Of a DNA stretch of 64,000 nucleotides, positions 54,001 to 62,109 are shown piece by piece. The notes under the pieces are model-generated. The model did no database searches, was not told the DNA's origin, and saw only the letters and a list, made by a program, of their open reading frames with translations. The stretch comes from Branchipolynoe longqiensis (Eukaryota > Annelida > Polychaeta > Phyllodocida > Polynoidae): positions 992,001 to 1,056,000 of the forward strand of contig CM059203.1 in the NCBI GenBank assembly GCA_030323885.1, read 5' to 3'. The translations under genes and the position numbers were made by a program. The first letter of the stretch is position 1, and the number at the start of each line of letters is the position of its first letter.

Positions 54001-57000
54001 TTGTTACAAAATGGAAGGGAATACTGAGGCAATTTAATAGAGCCTGTTACTGCAGAGGCCACTGCCTTGTGGTACAGGTTCTTGACAGAACTGAAGGCTA
54101 AGGGAGCAAACCCTGAACAGAAAACCATGTCACTGTGGCAGGATCAAGGGTGGTTGATGTATGGAACTCCCAACATCTCCCGACCAGCCACTGCAGGGAT
54201 AAATAGTTTTGCGCCTGTCTGGACATATTCTTGCCGGTGTGAGACCTCTATTTGCTCCCTGAGAGAGTGCAGCTGGTAACTTGCAAAAGCCAGCAGCACT
54301 TCAACACTTTTGCAGGCAGCTTTCATGGAATGTACAACCGCACAAAGCATCACTCTCACAGCAGAGAGCTAAATGGAGAGTGGCAGTCAAGTAATGAAAG
54401 CAGTCTTTGTCGCATCGCGACTGACAGCATGATGATGATGATGACTGCAGAGGCCTATGGTGTCAACATTTTGACATGCTTGCCAAAATTAAATTGGCAT
54501 GCTTGCACTTCAAATATCTCAAAAGTTAGCCATTGAAAATAAAAGTCACTTTATATTAAAGTAAGCATTTCACATGCATACATATGGCCACAAGACAAGT
54601 GATGCCAAAGCTATACAGTAGTGACTCCTTTGCCCAATTTGTTCCCATTTTATGATACATTCATCACGGTCCAATTTTCATACTTATTACGTTAGGGGCA
54701 TTCAACTGGGCCCTTTCTATCCGTAACTTTACGGATGAAGCCACATACACACATCCGAATCATCAGTATATTAACCCACTTCCGGTCCCAGTCGAATAGA
54801 AATTTGTTCGGAAATATTTTGATATTCGGATAGAGAGGCCCAGTCGAATGCCCCCATTGTTAAAACATATCAGCAACTGAATCGGCAACGGCAAATTTTT
54901 TAATGTTTTAAAAAATAATTAGTTCTACATATAATCAGATATACCCCTGTATGCATTCGACTTTGTTGCTGCATCGGAGGGACTACTATGCCAAGTTAAT
55001 ACAATTTATTTCTGTTGAAAACTAGTTGGTCAGAATTTGACAAATATGCAGTTTGTTATTTAAAATCAAAGTTACTAAAGTAAATTAAGGTAGATTAGGA
55101 TGAATCTACTGTGCGTATCTTAGAAAATGACAGAAACTCAAAACCATCGGATCATGCAGCTTTAAATAACCCATTGTAAGATGTATCCCTTCCAGCAATA
55201 TTAGCTATAACGTGACAACACATTCATATTCCTTTAGTAGAAAATATGAACTGCGCTGCACATAAAAGTGCTAAGAAAAGCCATTGGATACTCAGGAGGG
55301 CCTGGAGGGATCACTCCTTATCTAGTGGGTTGGAGATTAAATGCTCCATGATGTGACGTCATACAAGGAAGGGTTAGGTAGAATTGGATAGGTGAAAAGG
55401 CATAGTCGGAGGGCTTCAAATTTAAAGTCAGCTTTGTGAAACTTTCCTTGCAGACCTAACTTATATAACTGAGCTGTTCTGCATATGACGATGAAATGAA
55501 CAAAATGATTTGACAGGGGTTTTTCTTTTTTGGTACATTAGTTGATTAAGCAGGGGAAATTCAATCCTGTTAAACCAAACTTGAAGGGACCCTAGAAATT
55601 TGTTTGGATTAACCAATCAAGTTACTCAATCATTGGTTTAACTGAGCTTTAACTTGGCTTGGCTTGGCTTTGGCAAAAACATGGGTGCATTATGAATGTA
55701 ATAATCAATATATGTGGACATTTGATTGTTGTTTTTTATGTATATACAGTATAACCCCATTAAACTTGGTAAAACCAAATGATCGGTTAATCCAAACTTT
55801 TGTCGTCGGCCCGGCAAAATACTACCATTTATCATATAAAAATGTTGGTGGGGTCTAAGATGACCTTATAACCACATGAAAGTTTGGTTTAATCGCACTG
55901 GAAGTGGCCTGGGGTCCGAACATTTTGTTTGGATTAACTGATAGTTTGGATTAACCGACTTTAGTTGAACCAACTTTTTTATATGATAAATGGTAGTATT
56001 TTGCTGGGCTGCCGGAAAACGTTTGGATTAACCGATCGTTTGTTTTAACCAAGCTTGGTTTAACGGGGTTGTACTGTAATGCCGAATGCCAGGCTAAGCA
56101 GTGACAAGTATCACTTTTTAAGTCATTAGTTTGACTCGACCAGGGTTTGAAACGGTGGGTTCGAATCCCACGATCCAGCAAAAAGGGAGGCGGATGCTCG
56201 ACTCAAGCTCATTATTGGAACATCATCGAAGAAATCACAGTTAATACCTGAACGGTCCATGAGCCTTCGGTCCAAGCTGCAGTTGGACTTCCTCTTGTAG
56301 TTTGTCACTTGAGTTCCCACCTTCAGTGTGTTCAAGTTGCCCTTTTGGAAATGAAGCCAGCAGTTTCCCTTTGCCGGGTCTGTGTTCCAGTCATAGCCGT
56401 AGCAGGGAGTCTCGGAGGCGAGGCACTTGTTGGAGCAGTCCAGGTGGCTGACCACTGCAGTCTTATTCCCACCGGGCGCAAACATGCTTGCAGTGGACAC
56501 AAATGTTTCCTGGCATTCTACAATTGAGGTGACAACAACTAAGTCAATATCCTTAATTACACTTATAATTCGCAACACGACAAGGCAATTACAGTGGACC
56601 AAATATTTATTCATGTCTAATTATGCATTAATAATCTGATGAGATAATAAGATAAATATTCTTCTTTAATAGGAAGAACTGAATAAATATATTCAAAAGC
56701 TTAAATAATTTATTCTGCTTATTTATATATTCTACCAATATCAATAGCTCAGTGAAGCTAGTGCTTTCTATAATAGGCAGAAGTGGGTAAATATACTCAA
56801 AAGCTTAAATCGTATATATTAGTCAGCTAACTTTGGGTCTGAATTCATTATCAATATTTAGACTAACTCTGTTTGGGTGGATCATATGGAACTCTACATG
56901 CAATAAATAACACTAGGGTATTCAAATAGTTTTTAATTACTTTGCACACATATCATATAAAGAAGACACCCGTGGCCACTCCTTTGACACTCAGCCAATT

Positions 57001-60000
57001 TAACTAGAAGGGTATGGTGTTTTGTGCCATTGTACATTTCATGAAAGCTGCCTGCAAAAGTCTTGAAGTGCTGCTGGCTTTTGCAAGTTACCAGTGGTAC
57101 TCTCTCGGGAAGCAAATAGAGGTTTCACACTGGCAAGAACATGTCAAGACAGGCGCAAAACTATTTGTCTAGAAGGGACCAGGGCCTAAACATGTAGTGG
57201 GGAGGTTGTAAAAGTAGTGCTGTGTGCTACTGCTCTCGACTACGTGAATATTGAATTGCGCCTGACGGCTTATGCTTGTTTAGATTCCTAACTACCTCTC
57301 TATGGTTACACAGTTTGAGCAACCTGGTTACTTTTTTGTTGTCTATGGTGGATTCACTGGATCATAGTTACATGGAAATACTGAGCTGCTCATTGTCATG
57401 TTGTCAATTATTTATGTTACGTAGTAACATCAGGCATGTGACTGAGTGCAGGAAAAACAACTTAAAATTTTGTTTAAAGTTATCGTGGGGACACACAGCA
57501 TCCCACTGAGTCGACCTGGAATTCCGGTAAAACCGGAGAAATCACATGACTGTAACATACATAATTTTATTGAAACTATTTCAGCTACTGATTAGATAAT
57601 TTTCGGATTAGATGCCCGAAAATGTGTTGCACTGCAACTCGATATTTTGTTTGTGATAATACTTTAACGTATTTTCTGCAGTACCAGCGCGTCACCCGAC
57701 AGTGGAAGCCAGCCACCCCGATTGCCGCCGCCGCCCCCGCAACGGCCACACCCTACAACCTGGTTGCCCATACGCCCACCTCCGCCATGGAGACCGTTCG
57801 GGAGATCCTCCGGTCCGCCGAGGCACAACACAGCGGAAAACGCAGAGGTATTCCTGCCAGTTATGTCTTCCCCCACGACTTGATGGAGAGGGGGGCGGAG
57901 GGGAAGGCGGTGAAGAAGCGGGAGGCGTCTAGGGAAGAGTACACCCTCGCCCTGGGATGCTCGAGTCCCACCCCTCCTTCTCCTCTGACTCCATCCCCGC
58001 ACTGACCCATCACACAATTACCATCCTGCGCGATAACCTCACAGTGCCCTGGCCTACCGTCTGCCGTTATTCCGAGACGGTATTCACCTGGATCGTGGAC
58101 GGTAGGCTTCCCGACGGCTGGCACAACCCCATTGCCATCAACACCACCCGCCTGTAGGCACTCAGCCTTACCGCAACGACCGCCGCGGCCATGACCTCCA
58201 CCTCCCGGGCCGCCGAGTCGGCCCGCAGCAAGAGCCCCCGGGCCTTGCAGGCCGATGTGCACACCCCATATACCAGGGAGGCCTACAGCATGCCCTGCGC
58301 CACCTGGAACCGGGACCCCACCTCATGCGACCATGCAGTGCCCAGCGAGGCCCATGCGACCAGGCCGCGCCACGCCTACGCATACTGCACCAACCTGAGG
58401 CGTATCCTAACCACCCACAGTGAGGCTGTCTGTTACACCAAAAAGAACCATGAGCGCATGACTGCGGACGCCCCTCGGCGGATTTTTGATCCATGGGCGG
58501 CGCTCCTCCCCCCGTGCCACCCAGACCACAGACAGCAACTCCCACCCGGCGTTACCCAAGTTCTGATGCCCTGGCCGCCAGCGTGGTCCCCCGCCTCCAC
58601 ACGCATGGATGGTGCCACCCCCGCGGTGCCCTGCGACCGCAGCCTCCCCTGAGACGATGCCAGCACCCCTGCCAGCCCCGGCCCTGATGTGGTTAGCCCA
58701 CGCCCCGCCCCCGGGGCGCTATCATCCATGCCGCCGTCGCCCCGGGAAAGTGCCACCCTGCGGCCATCCACCTCACCTGGCTCGGCTACGCCCTCAACAG
58801 TGAGACCATGACCAACCGGGTCGCTCCGGACAAGGTTGAGGCCTGAGTCGTGCATCGCACCGTCGGGTGGTGGGAGCTCCAGAGTATCCTTGACCGCCTC
58901 AACCATGTGGACAGCTTTGGGCCATCTCCTCGCCACCATCCTTAGCTGCTACGGGGCCACCTCCCTCACCCTCGGGGAGGAGGCCTGCCATGACCTGCCC
59001 TGGTTCGCCCTATACGGCTACGCCTCCAATGACCTCCACCTCCTCCATGAGCGCGCCTGCTATTCCCAGGGCTTCGGCGCCCACTTCCCCAGCATCTACG
59101 AGCTTCAGGTCGTCAACCTGGTGGTTGCCCTCAGGGCCCTCCTTCCCAAGGATGTCGCAAGGACCACGGTAGTCATCAACACGGACAACATGGCATCGGC
59201 CATGGCCCTCGAGTGCGGCTACGCCCGCAATCCCACCCTCTGGACTTGCACCCAGGAGCTCTGGCTCCTCACCGCACCATCTCTGTCATCCATAGAGCTG
59301 GCTCCTCCCTCGTCCTGGACGCCGTCAGCCGGCCCCACCTCCTCGGGCCATGGACCGAGGTGTCCTGCGCTGAGGTCGCTCGCCTCGGTTTGTCCTATGT
59401 GACTCTCTGCCAGGCCGACTTCCCCTACAACCTTGGCCTTTGATTGCAGGTTTTCCTGCCCTCGAGGTGGTCATGGTGGATGGTCTCTGGATCGCCTCCC
59501 TCACGCCCTCCACCTGGAGGAACAGATGTCGGCAGGCCAAGGCCTACGTCACCTACATGCAGGCCCATGACCTTGATGCGCTCCACCCCTCCGACTTTGA
59601 GGTGGCGGCCTACACCTCCTCCCTCTATGCCACTGCATTCCCCACCGCCACTGTCAGGAATTCTCCTGGGTCGAGGCCGCGGGGGTGAGGCCTTGGCCTT
59701 CACCTCGTGCCTCGCCCGAGACGTCTGCCGAGGAGGGGAACCTCGACGCACGTGCCTCGTCCCGCCCCCCCGCTTACACCACAGCATCTCGTGGCAGTCT
59801 CGTGCTACCTCGCCTCCGCTGGGCCCTCGGGTGTCGTCCCTCGGGCTGCCCTCCTCCTCAGATACTACGCGATACTCAGGCAGTCCAGCCTGCTGTCCAG
59901 CCTGCTGTCGAGCACCGTGGGTGAGTGGGGTGGCCCCCACACCATCTCACGCAGCGATGTCGCGCCCGTCCCTGGCGGCTTCCGTCTCAGCCTCGGGAGC

Positions 60001-61671
60001 TCCAAGACCCTCGCGTGGCCCTCGGCGGCCGTTGCCCTGTTCATCCCGGCCTCCGTGCTCTGCCCCATCGCGGCTTGGTCGGCGGCCGCTCGACCCTCAC
60101 CGGCATCCTGCACGTGGCCCTCTGCGCCCTCTCGGTGCTGGTCCCAGACTCCTACACCCTCCGCCGTGGTGCGGCCCAGGCCTGCCAGCATGCCAGCATC
60201 ACCGTCGAGGACATCAAGGCCCAAGGGACATGGTCATCCGATGAGGTCTACGCATACCTTCCCTGGCTCACTCGCGCTTACGCCCCTGGAACCCTCTCCT
60301 CCCTTTTGGTGGAGGGCTCTTCGGGGCTCTCCCTATCCCCGGCTGGTCCTGACATTTGACATTTGACATTTATCTAAACATTTTTTACTTAACATGTATA
60401 CTTGTCATTTGTCATTGAACTCATTATCTTAACATTTTACTTAACATTTACACTTATGTCATTTGTCATTTAACTCATTCGATTGTACTTGACTCCTTCA
60501 GAGCTTCATTTTTATCCTGTAATAAAATGTTTTTCTCCACCCCTGCCTTCTGTCCTTTCTTCATTGCATATCATACGTAAGTAAATACTGTTTTGTGACC
60601 TACCAATTTATGCGAAATTCGCAACTTGTCACTTAAATAGTAGCTATGTGCGTAAGATCAGCAATGTACTATACATTTTTCACATTTGTCATAATGATTT
60701 TCCTGACAAAATATTTTTATAAATCTAGTATTCCATATTTGTTGGCTTTGTTATCCGTAGTGGAGCTCTATTCAAACCATCAAGAATGAATTCATAGATT
60801 CTGCAAGGTAAGGCCAGGAGGGGGGGGGGTAATTGACTGAATTTCAATTAGAAACAGATAAAAGATGCATTCACTCACCTCCCAGGTGACGGAGATAGAG
60901 GTAGAGCATCGGAATGATGACTAAGAGAAGAGACAATGCTATAAGTATCGAGTTGCAGATGCCAGGTCTTTTCGATGTCAGCTGCTTAAAGTAAGTTGTA
61001 ACCCGTTCATGTCAGTTCAAATTTACAACAAAAGCGCAAAACAAAACATACAATACCTGAAGATGAATTATTTTCTTACTTAAAGCTGCATAGTCTGACG
61101 AAATATCAAATTTTCGAAACAAAACCAATTATCTGGATTTGATTTTACATATCTAACTTAGATACTGATGCACTTATTAAGCACTTATTTCTGCATAGAA
61201 TGTAACACTGAGCCAATTTAACAGAACCTGTTACTGCAGAAGTCTCTGGTGCCAGAGTTTTGGCAAGCCTGCCAAAACTAATTTTCCATGTTTGCACTCA
61301 AAATATCTCAAAAGTTTACCATTTAAAATAAAAGTAACTTTGAACTAATGTAAAGTAGATACTATTGATCGATCTAATATATTTATCTCAGAAAAAATAC
61401 AGAAATTCAAAACCATCGGACTATGCAACTTTAAGCCTACCATTGCCAATTCTTGTAAGCTATTCCTGTTCTTAGACTTGCTGTGTCTTAGTTGTAACCA
61501 GTTCATGCCAGTTCAAAATTACATCTAAGGTGCAAAACAAAACATTATTTTCTGACTAACCCTTGCACGTTGTTGGAAGCCATTCCTTTTCTTAGGTTTG
61601 ATGCCTTCATCAGTAAACATCACCATAATATCCTTTGTGTCATTTTCTCCATATTTCATTTTCTCCGACAT
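50750..61671 (-). CDS. Type II membrane protein with four PAN/Apple-like domains (six exons)
   Basis: Exons: 61671-61561, 60981-60879, 56517-56248, 53332-53072, 51904-51665, 51024-50750. All introns are GT..AG. Spliced coding length is 1260 nt, 419 residues plus stop. Residues 1-37 are a hydrophilic cytoplasmic tail ending KPKKRNGFQQRAR. About 45-67 form one transmembrane segment (ICNSILIALSLLLVIIPMLY), which with basic residues before it predicts N-in, C-out. Four extracellular domains follow (about 72-161, 162-248, 249-328, 329-419). Each has six cysteines in the pattern C…C..KC…C.G(Y/F).W…CWLH…C. The CWLH and C..KC spacing resembles PAN/Apple domains, which bind proteins or carbohydrates. 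Ligand and role are unknown. Phases (0,1,1,1,1) agree at every junction. The exon model is my inference from splice signals and frame. Confidence 0.8.
51060..51250. repeat. Relative of the foldback element at 6490-6898
   Basis: Shares GGTATGAAAGTGGTCTC, TCTCCCATAGGCTTAGCA and GTCAGGGAATCGCGGAAAAT with the earlier copy, and continues to 'ggtatacactgatagaactg'. It lies in intron 5 of the PAN-like gene, just upstream of exon 6. Confidence 0.6.
51258..51564. repeat. MITE-2 copy in intron 5
   Basis: Starts TTAAGTGCCTGTCACACTAT and ends GAGGTGTGACAGGGCCTTTA. Interior GACAGAATTGTCTAGTCCGG and TTTTGTGCATGTTCAAAACT. The right-hand TTAA has mutated to TTTA. Confidence 0.85.
51665..51904 (-). CDS. PAN-like gene exon 5 (domain 3)
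   Basis: Acceptor AATTCCAG|GGTGCA, donor CGCCAG|GTAGCT. 240 nt, phase 1 at both ends. Motifs CIDTFTSAENKFASD, ADCANKC, CYGYDWNSSCWLHF, FNCKSS. Its N-terminal part is closest to domain 4. Confidence 0.85.
52035..52192 (+). repeat. SINE-A fragment in intron 4
   Basis: 'gactgagtgggatatcaggt' through 'agatgttgccaggacgtaaa' to 'ctccaacaacc'. Headless. Opposite orientation to the copy 320 bp away. Confidence 0.7.
52205..53007. repeat. Foldback remnant with TTCAAGGCTTTTCAAG motifs
   Basis: 'agggtccgtacatatg' near 52219 faces 'ccccgtatggacc' near 53000. Copies of 'ttcaaggc(t/a)tttcaaggc' lie on both sides. A full SINE-A (52510-52850) sits between them, so it probably inserted into an older foldback element. 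Confidence 0.4.
52510..52850 (-). repeat. SINE-A, best-preserved copy
   Basis: Tail at the left (TACTTCCTAGTAAGATCTAA), body (GGGTACCGACTTGTGACA, CCCACTGTCACATTATCC), and tRNA-like head at the right. On the minus strand the head reads ATGGCCAAATGAGTTAGAGC (A box) and GTGGGTTCGAACCCTGGTCG (B box). It lies in intron 4 of the PAN-like gene in the sense direction. Confidence 0.8.
53072..53332 (-). CDS. PAN-like gene exon 4 (domain 2)
   Basis: Acceptor CGTGGCAG|CCCTGC, donor ACCAG|GTATTC. 261 nt, phase 1 at both ends. Key motifs CTDSFEP, DHCANKC, CLGYHWDGRCWLHF, FRCSG. It is GC-rich compared with domains 1 and 3. Confidence 0.85.
53361..53679. repeat. MITE-2 copy in intron 3
   Basis: TTAA at 53361-53364 and 53676-53679. 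Ends AGTGCCTGTCACACTATGCC and GTGTGACAGGGCCT. Its left end is only about 28 bp from exon 4's acceptor, so it may crowd the polypyrimidine tract and branch point. Confidence 0.88.
53676..53835. repeat. MITE-3, ends TTAAGGCCCAGTCACATAC
   Basis: 160-bp foldback: TTAAGGCCCAGTCACATAC on the left, GTATGTGACCGGGCCTTTAA on the right. The interior is repeats of 'tacgttcaact' facing 'agttgaatgta'. It shares its TTAA with MITE-2 on one side and a MITE-1 piece on the other. Confidence 0.82.
53832..54560 (+). repeat. MITE-1 pieces split by SINE-C
   Basis: A MITE-1 start (TTAAAGTTGGACAGTCCAAT, 53832-53905) is followed at about 53907 by a second MITE-1 start (TTAAAGCCGATCGAGCATCA). This reaches 'gagcctgttactgcagaggcc' near 54060, is cut by SINE-C, and resumes at about 54445 ('ctgcagaggcctatggtgtc') until about 54560. 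Confidence 0.65.
54060..54447 (+). repeat. SINE-C copy nested in MITE-1
   Basis: Matches 27725-28085: 'actgccttgtggtacaggtt', 'ggaactcccaacatctcccg', tail 'acagcatgatgatgatgatg'. The short duplication 'ctgcagaggcc' on both sides (about 54051 and 54446) looks like its target-site duplication. Confidence 0.7.
54560..55746. other. Intron 3, no gene
   Basis: AT-rich. A MITE-1 end fragment lies at about 55010-55166 (ends ACCATCGGATCATGCAGCTT). A diverged relative of MITE-11 lies near 55570-55650 ('gtttggattaaccaatcaag'). No coding sequence. Confidence 0.5.
55747..56076. repeat. MITE-11, CAGT ends with TA target
   Basis: Left end CAGTATAACCCCATTAAACT, right end TTTAACGGGGTTGTACTG, with TA on each side. 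Long inverted arms ('gatcggttaatccaaac' facing 'gtttggattaaccgatcg'). CAGT..ACTG ends with a TA duplication are typical of Tc1/mariner–pogo type elements; that class is inferred. It lies in or next to a SINE-A fragment (about 56080-56215). Confidence 0.8.
56080..56215 (-). repeat. SINE-A head fragment
   Basis: 'atgccgaatgccaggctaag' then 'tttgactcgaccagggttt' and a decayed head. It ends about 30 bp before the donor side of exon 3. Confidence 0.6.
56248..56517 (-). CDS. PAN-like gene exon 3 (domain 1)
   Basis: Acceptor AATTGTAG|AATGCC, donor TTCAG|GTATTA. 270 nt, phase 1 at both ends. Six Cys: CQETF, LDCSNKC, CYGYDWN, CWLHFQ and SNC. It has the longest W-to-C spacer of the four (DPAKGN insert). 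Confidence 0.85.
56990..57175 (-). repeat. SINE-C fragment, inverted
   Basis: Reverse complement of the right part of SINE-C: 'catgaaagctgcctgcaaaa', 'ttgcaagttaccagtggtac', 'gcaagaacatgtcaagacag'. Lies in intron 2. Confidence 0.65.
57702..58490 (+). CDS. Gag-like fragment of GC-rich DIRS copy 2
   Basis: Shares FPHDLMERGAEGKAVKKREA, VFTWIVDGRLPDGWHNP, WNRDPTS and HAYAYCTNLRRILTTHSEA with copy 1. At least one frameshift (near 57955) and an in-frame TAG near 58155. It shows a Cys codon at the site of the TGA in copy 1. Confidence 0.6.
58700..59442 (+). CDS. RT thumb and RNase H remnant of GC-rich DIRS copy 2
   Basis: A frameshifted thumb (PGKCHPAAIHLTWLGYALNS, WELQSILDRLNHV) leads into RNase H (LPWFALYGYASNDLHLLHE, VVINTDNMASAM). 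Motifs A, B and the YVDD box are deleted. The first acidic RNase H segment (ECDS in copy 1) is also missing, so even RNase H would be inactive. Confidence 0.65.
59440..60360 (+). CDS. Tyrosine recombinase of GC-rich DIRS copy 2, frameshifted
   Basis: Three frames carry the domain in order: PSTWRNRCRQAKAYVTYM and FEVAAYTSSLY; then the core with RYYAILRQSSLL (first Arg); then SYTLRRGAAQACQHASITVE and GTWSSDEVYAYL. The last keeps the catalytic Tyr region that copy 1 lost. The HSLRR His of copy 1 is not visible here (TLRRG), which may reflect a small deletion. Several frameshifts make it a pseudogene. Confidence 0.65.
60576..60878. other. Intron 2, unique sequence
   Basis: AT-rich, with a nine-G run near 60821. 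No coding sequence apart from exon 2 that follows. Confidence 0.5.
60879..60981 (-). CDS. PAN-like gene exon 2 (transmembrane)
   Basis: Acceptor TTTAAGCAG|CTGACA, donor GGGAG|GTGAGT. 103 nt, phase 0 in and phase 1 out. Encodes LTSKRPG then the hydrophobic ICNSILIALSLLLVIIPMLY and LYLRHLG. It provides the only membrane segment. Confidence 0.78.
61080..61434 (+). repeat. MITE-1, complete copy, in intron 1
   Basis: TTAA at 61080-61083 and 61431-61434. Ends AGCTGCATAGTCTGACG and CATCGGACTATGCAACT. Very close to the 12272 copy. It lies between two copies of the local duplication described next. Confidence 0.87.
61436..61550 (-). pseudogene. Decayed duplicate of exon 1 edge and intron 1
   Basis: 'cttgtaagctattcctgttc' with 'ttagacttgctgt' (61453-61487) resembles exon 1 'gttggaagccattccttttc' with 'ttaggtttgatgc' (61572-61604). 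'ccagttcatgccagttcaaa' (61498-61517) resembles 'cccgttcatgtcagttcaaa' (61001-61020). This suggests a small tandem duplication that copied part of exon 1; the copy has no open frame. Confidence 0.45.
61561..61671 (-). CDS. PAN-like gene exon 1 (start, cytoplasmic tail)
   Basis: ATG at 61671, 37 codons, beginning MSEKMKYGENDTKDIMVMF and ending before a donor GCAAGG|GTTAGT in phase 0. The ATG is preceded by ACTACAGG, which could be either leader or a splice acceptor. No signal peptide, consistent with a signal-anchor protein. A second in-frame Met lies at codon 5. Confidence 0.65.
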
Positions 61672-61962
61672 CCTGTAGTTGTGATAAAGAGGGGATACTA
61701 TTAGAGTCTGGGACTTTTATTTCGGGGGTAAAGTGAATAGATCGGGTATGACTATGAGGACGATGCCATGGCAACAGGTAAACTCTAGATAACAAAATCA
61801 GATATTAACACTGATAATAGACCGCATTGTGCACGCACGAAACCCAAACAAGTGCAGCATTGAATATCGAAATACAATTAATTGTTTGTTTTTGGGGTAC
61901 ATTAGTTGTTTAAGCAGAGGACATTTCAATCGTAGACGATTGGTCTTCGTCATTCCACTGCT

Positions 61963-62109
61963 CCTTGCCCTATCCTAATAATGCCGAGCGCCTGGCTAGG
62001 AAGTGACAAGTATCAATTTTTATGTCATTGGTTTGACTCGACCAGGATTTGAACCCACGATCCCACGATCTACCAACACGGGAGACAGACGCTCTAACTC
62101 ATTTGGCCC
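61963..62109 (-). repeat. SINE-A head fragment
   Basis: 'ccttgccctatcctaataat' to 'ctctaactcatttggccc', including the B-box-like inverse of GGTTCAAATCC-type. It lies upstream of the PAN-like gene start. Confidence 0.7.

Larger units (their letters stand above)
57683..60575 (+). mobile_element. GC-rich DIRS-like retrotransposon, copy 2, truncated
   Basis: Second copy of the element at 34421-39245, in intron 2 and antisense to the PAN-like gene. It starts abruptly inside gag at about 57683, just after TTTTCTGCAG. It lacks the proline-rich linker and nearly all of RT (jump near 58650-58700), keeps the RT thumb, RNase H and recombinase, and ends with AATAAAATG followed by CCCTGCCTTCTGTCC near 60522-60560. 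That tail matches the 3' end of copy 1. Very GC-rich against AT-rich flanks. Confidence 0.82.
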
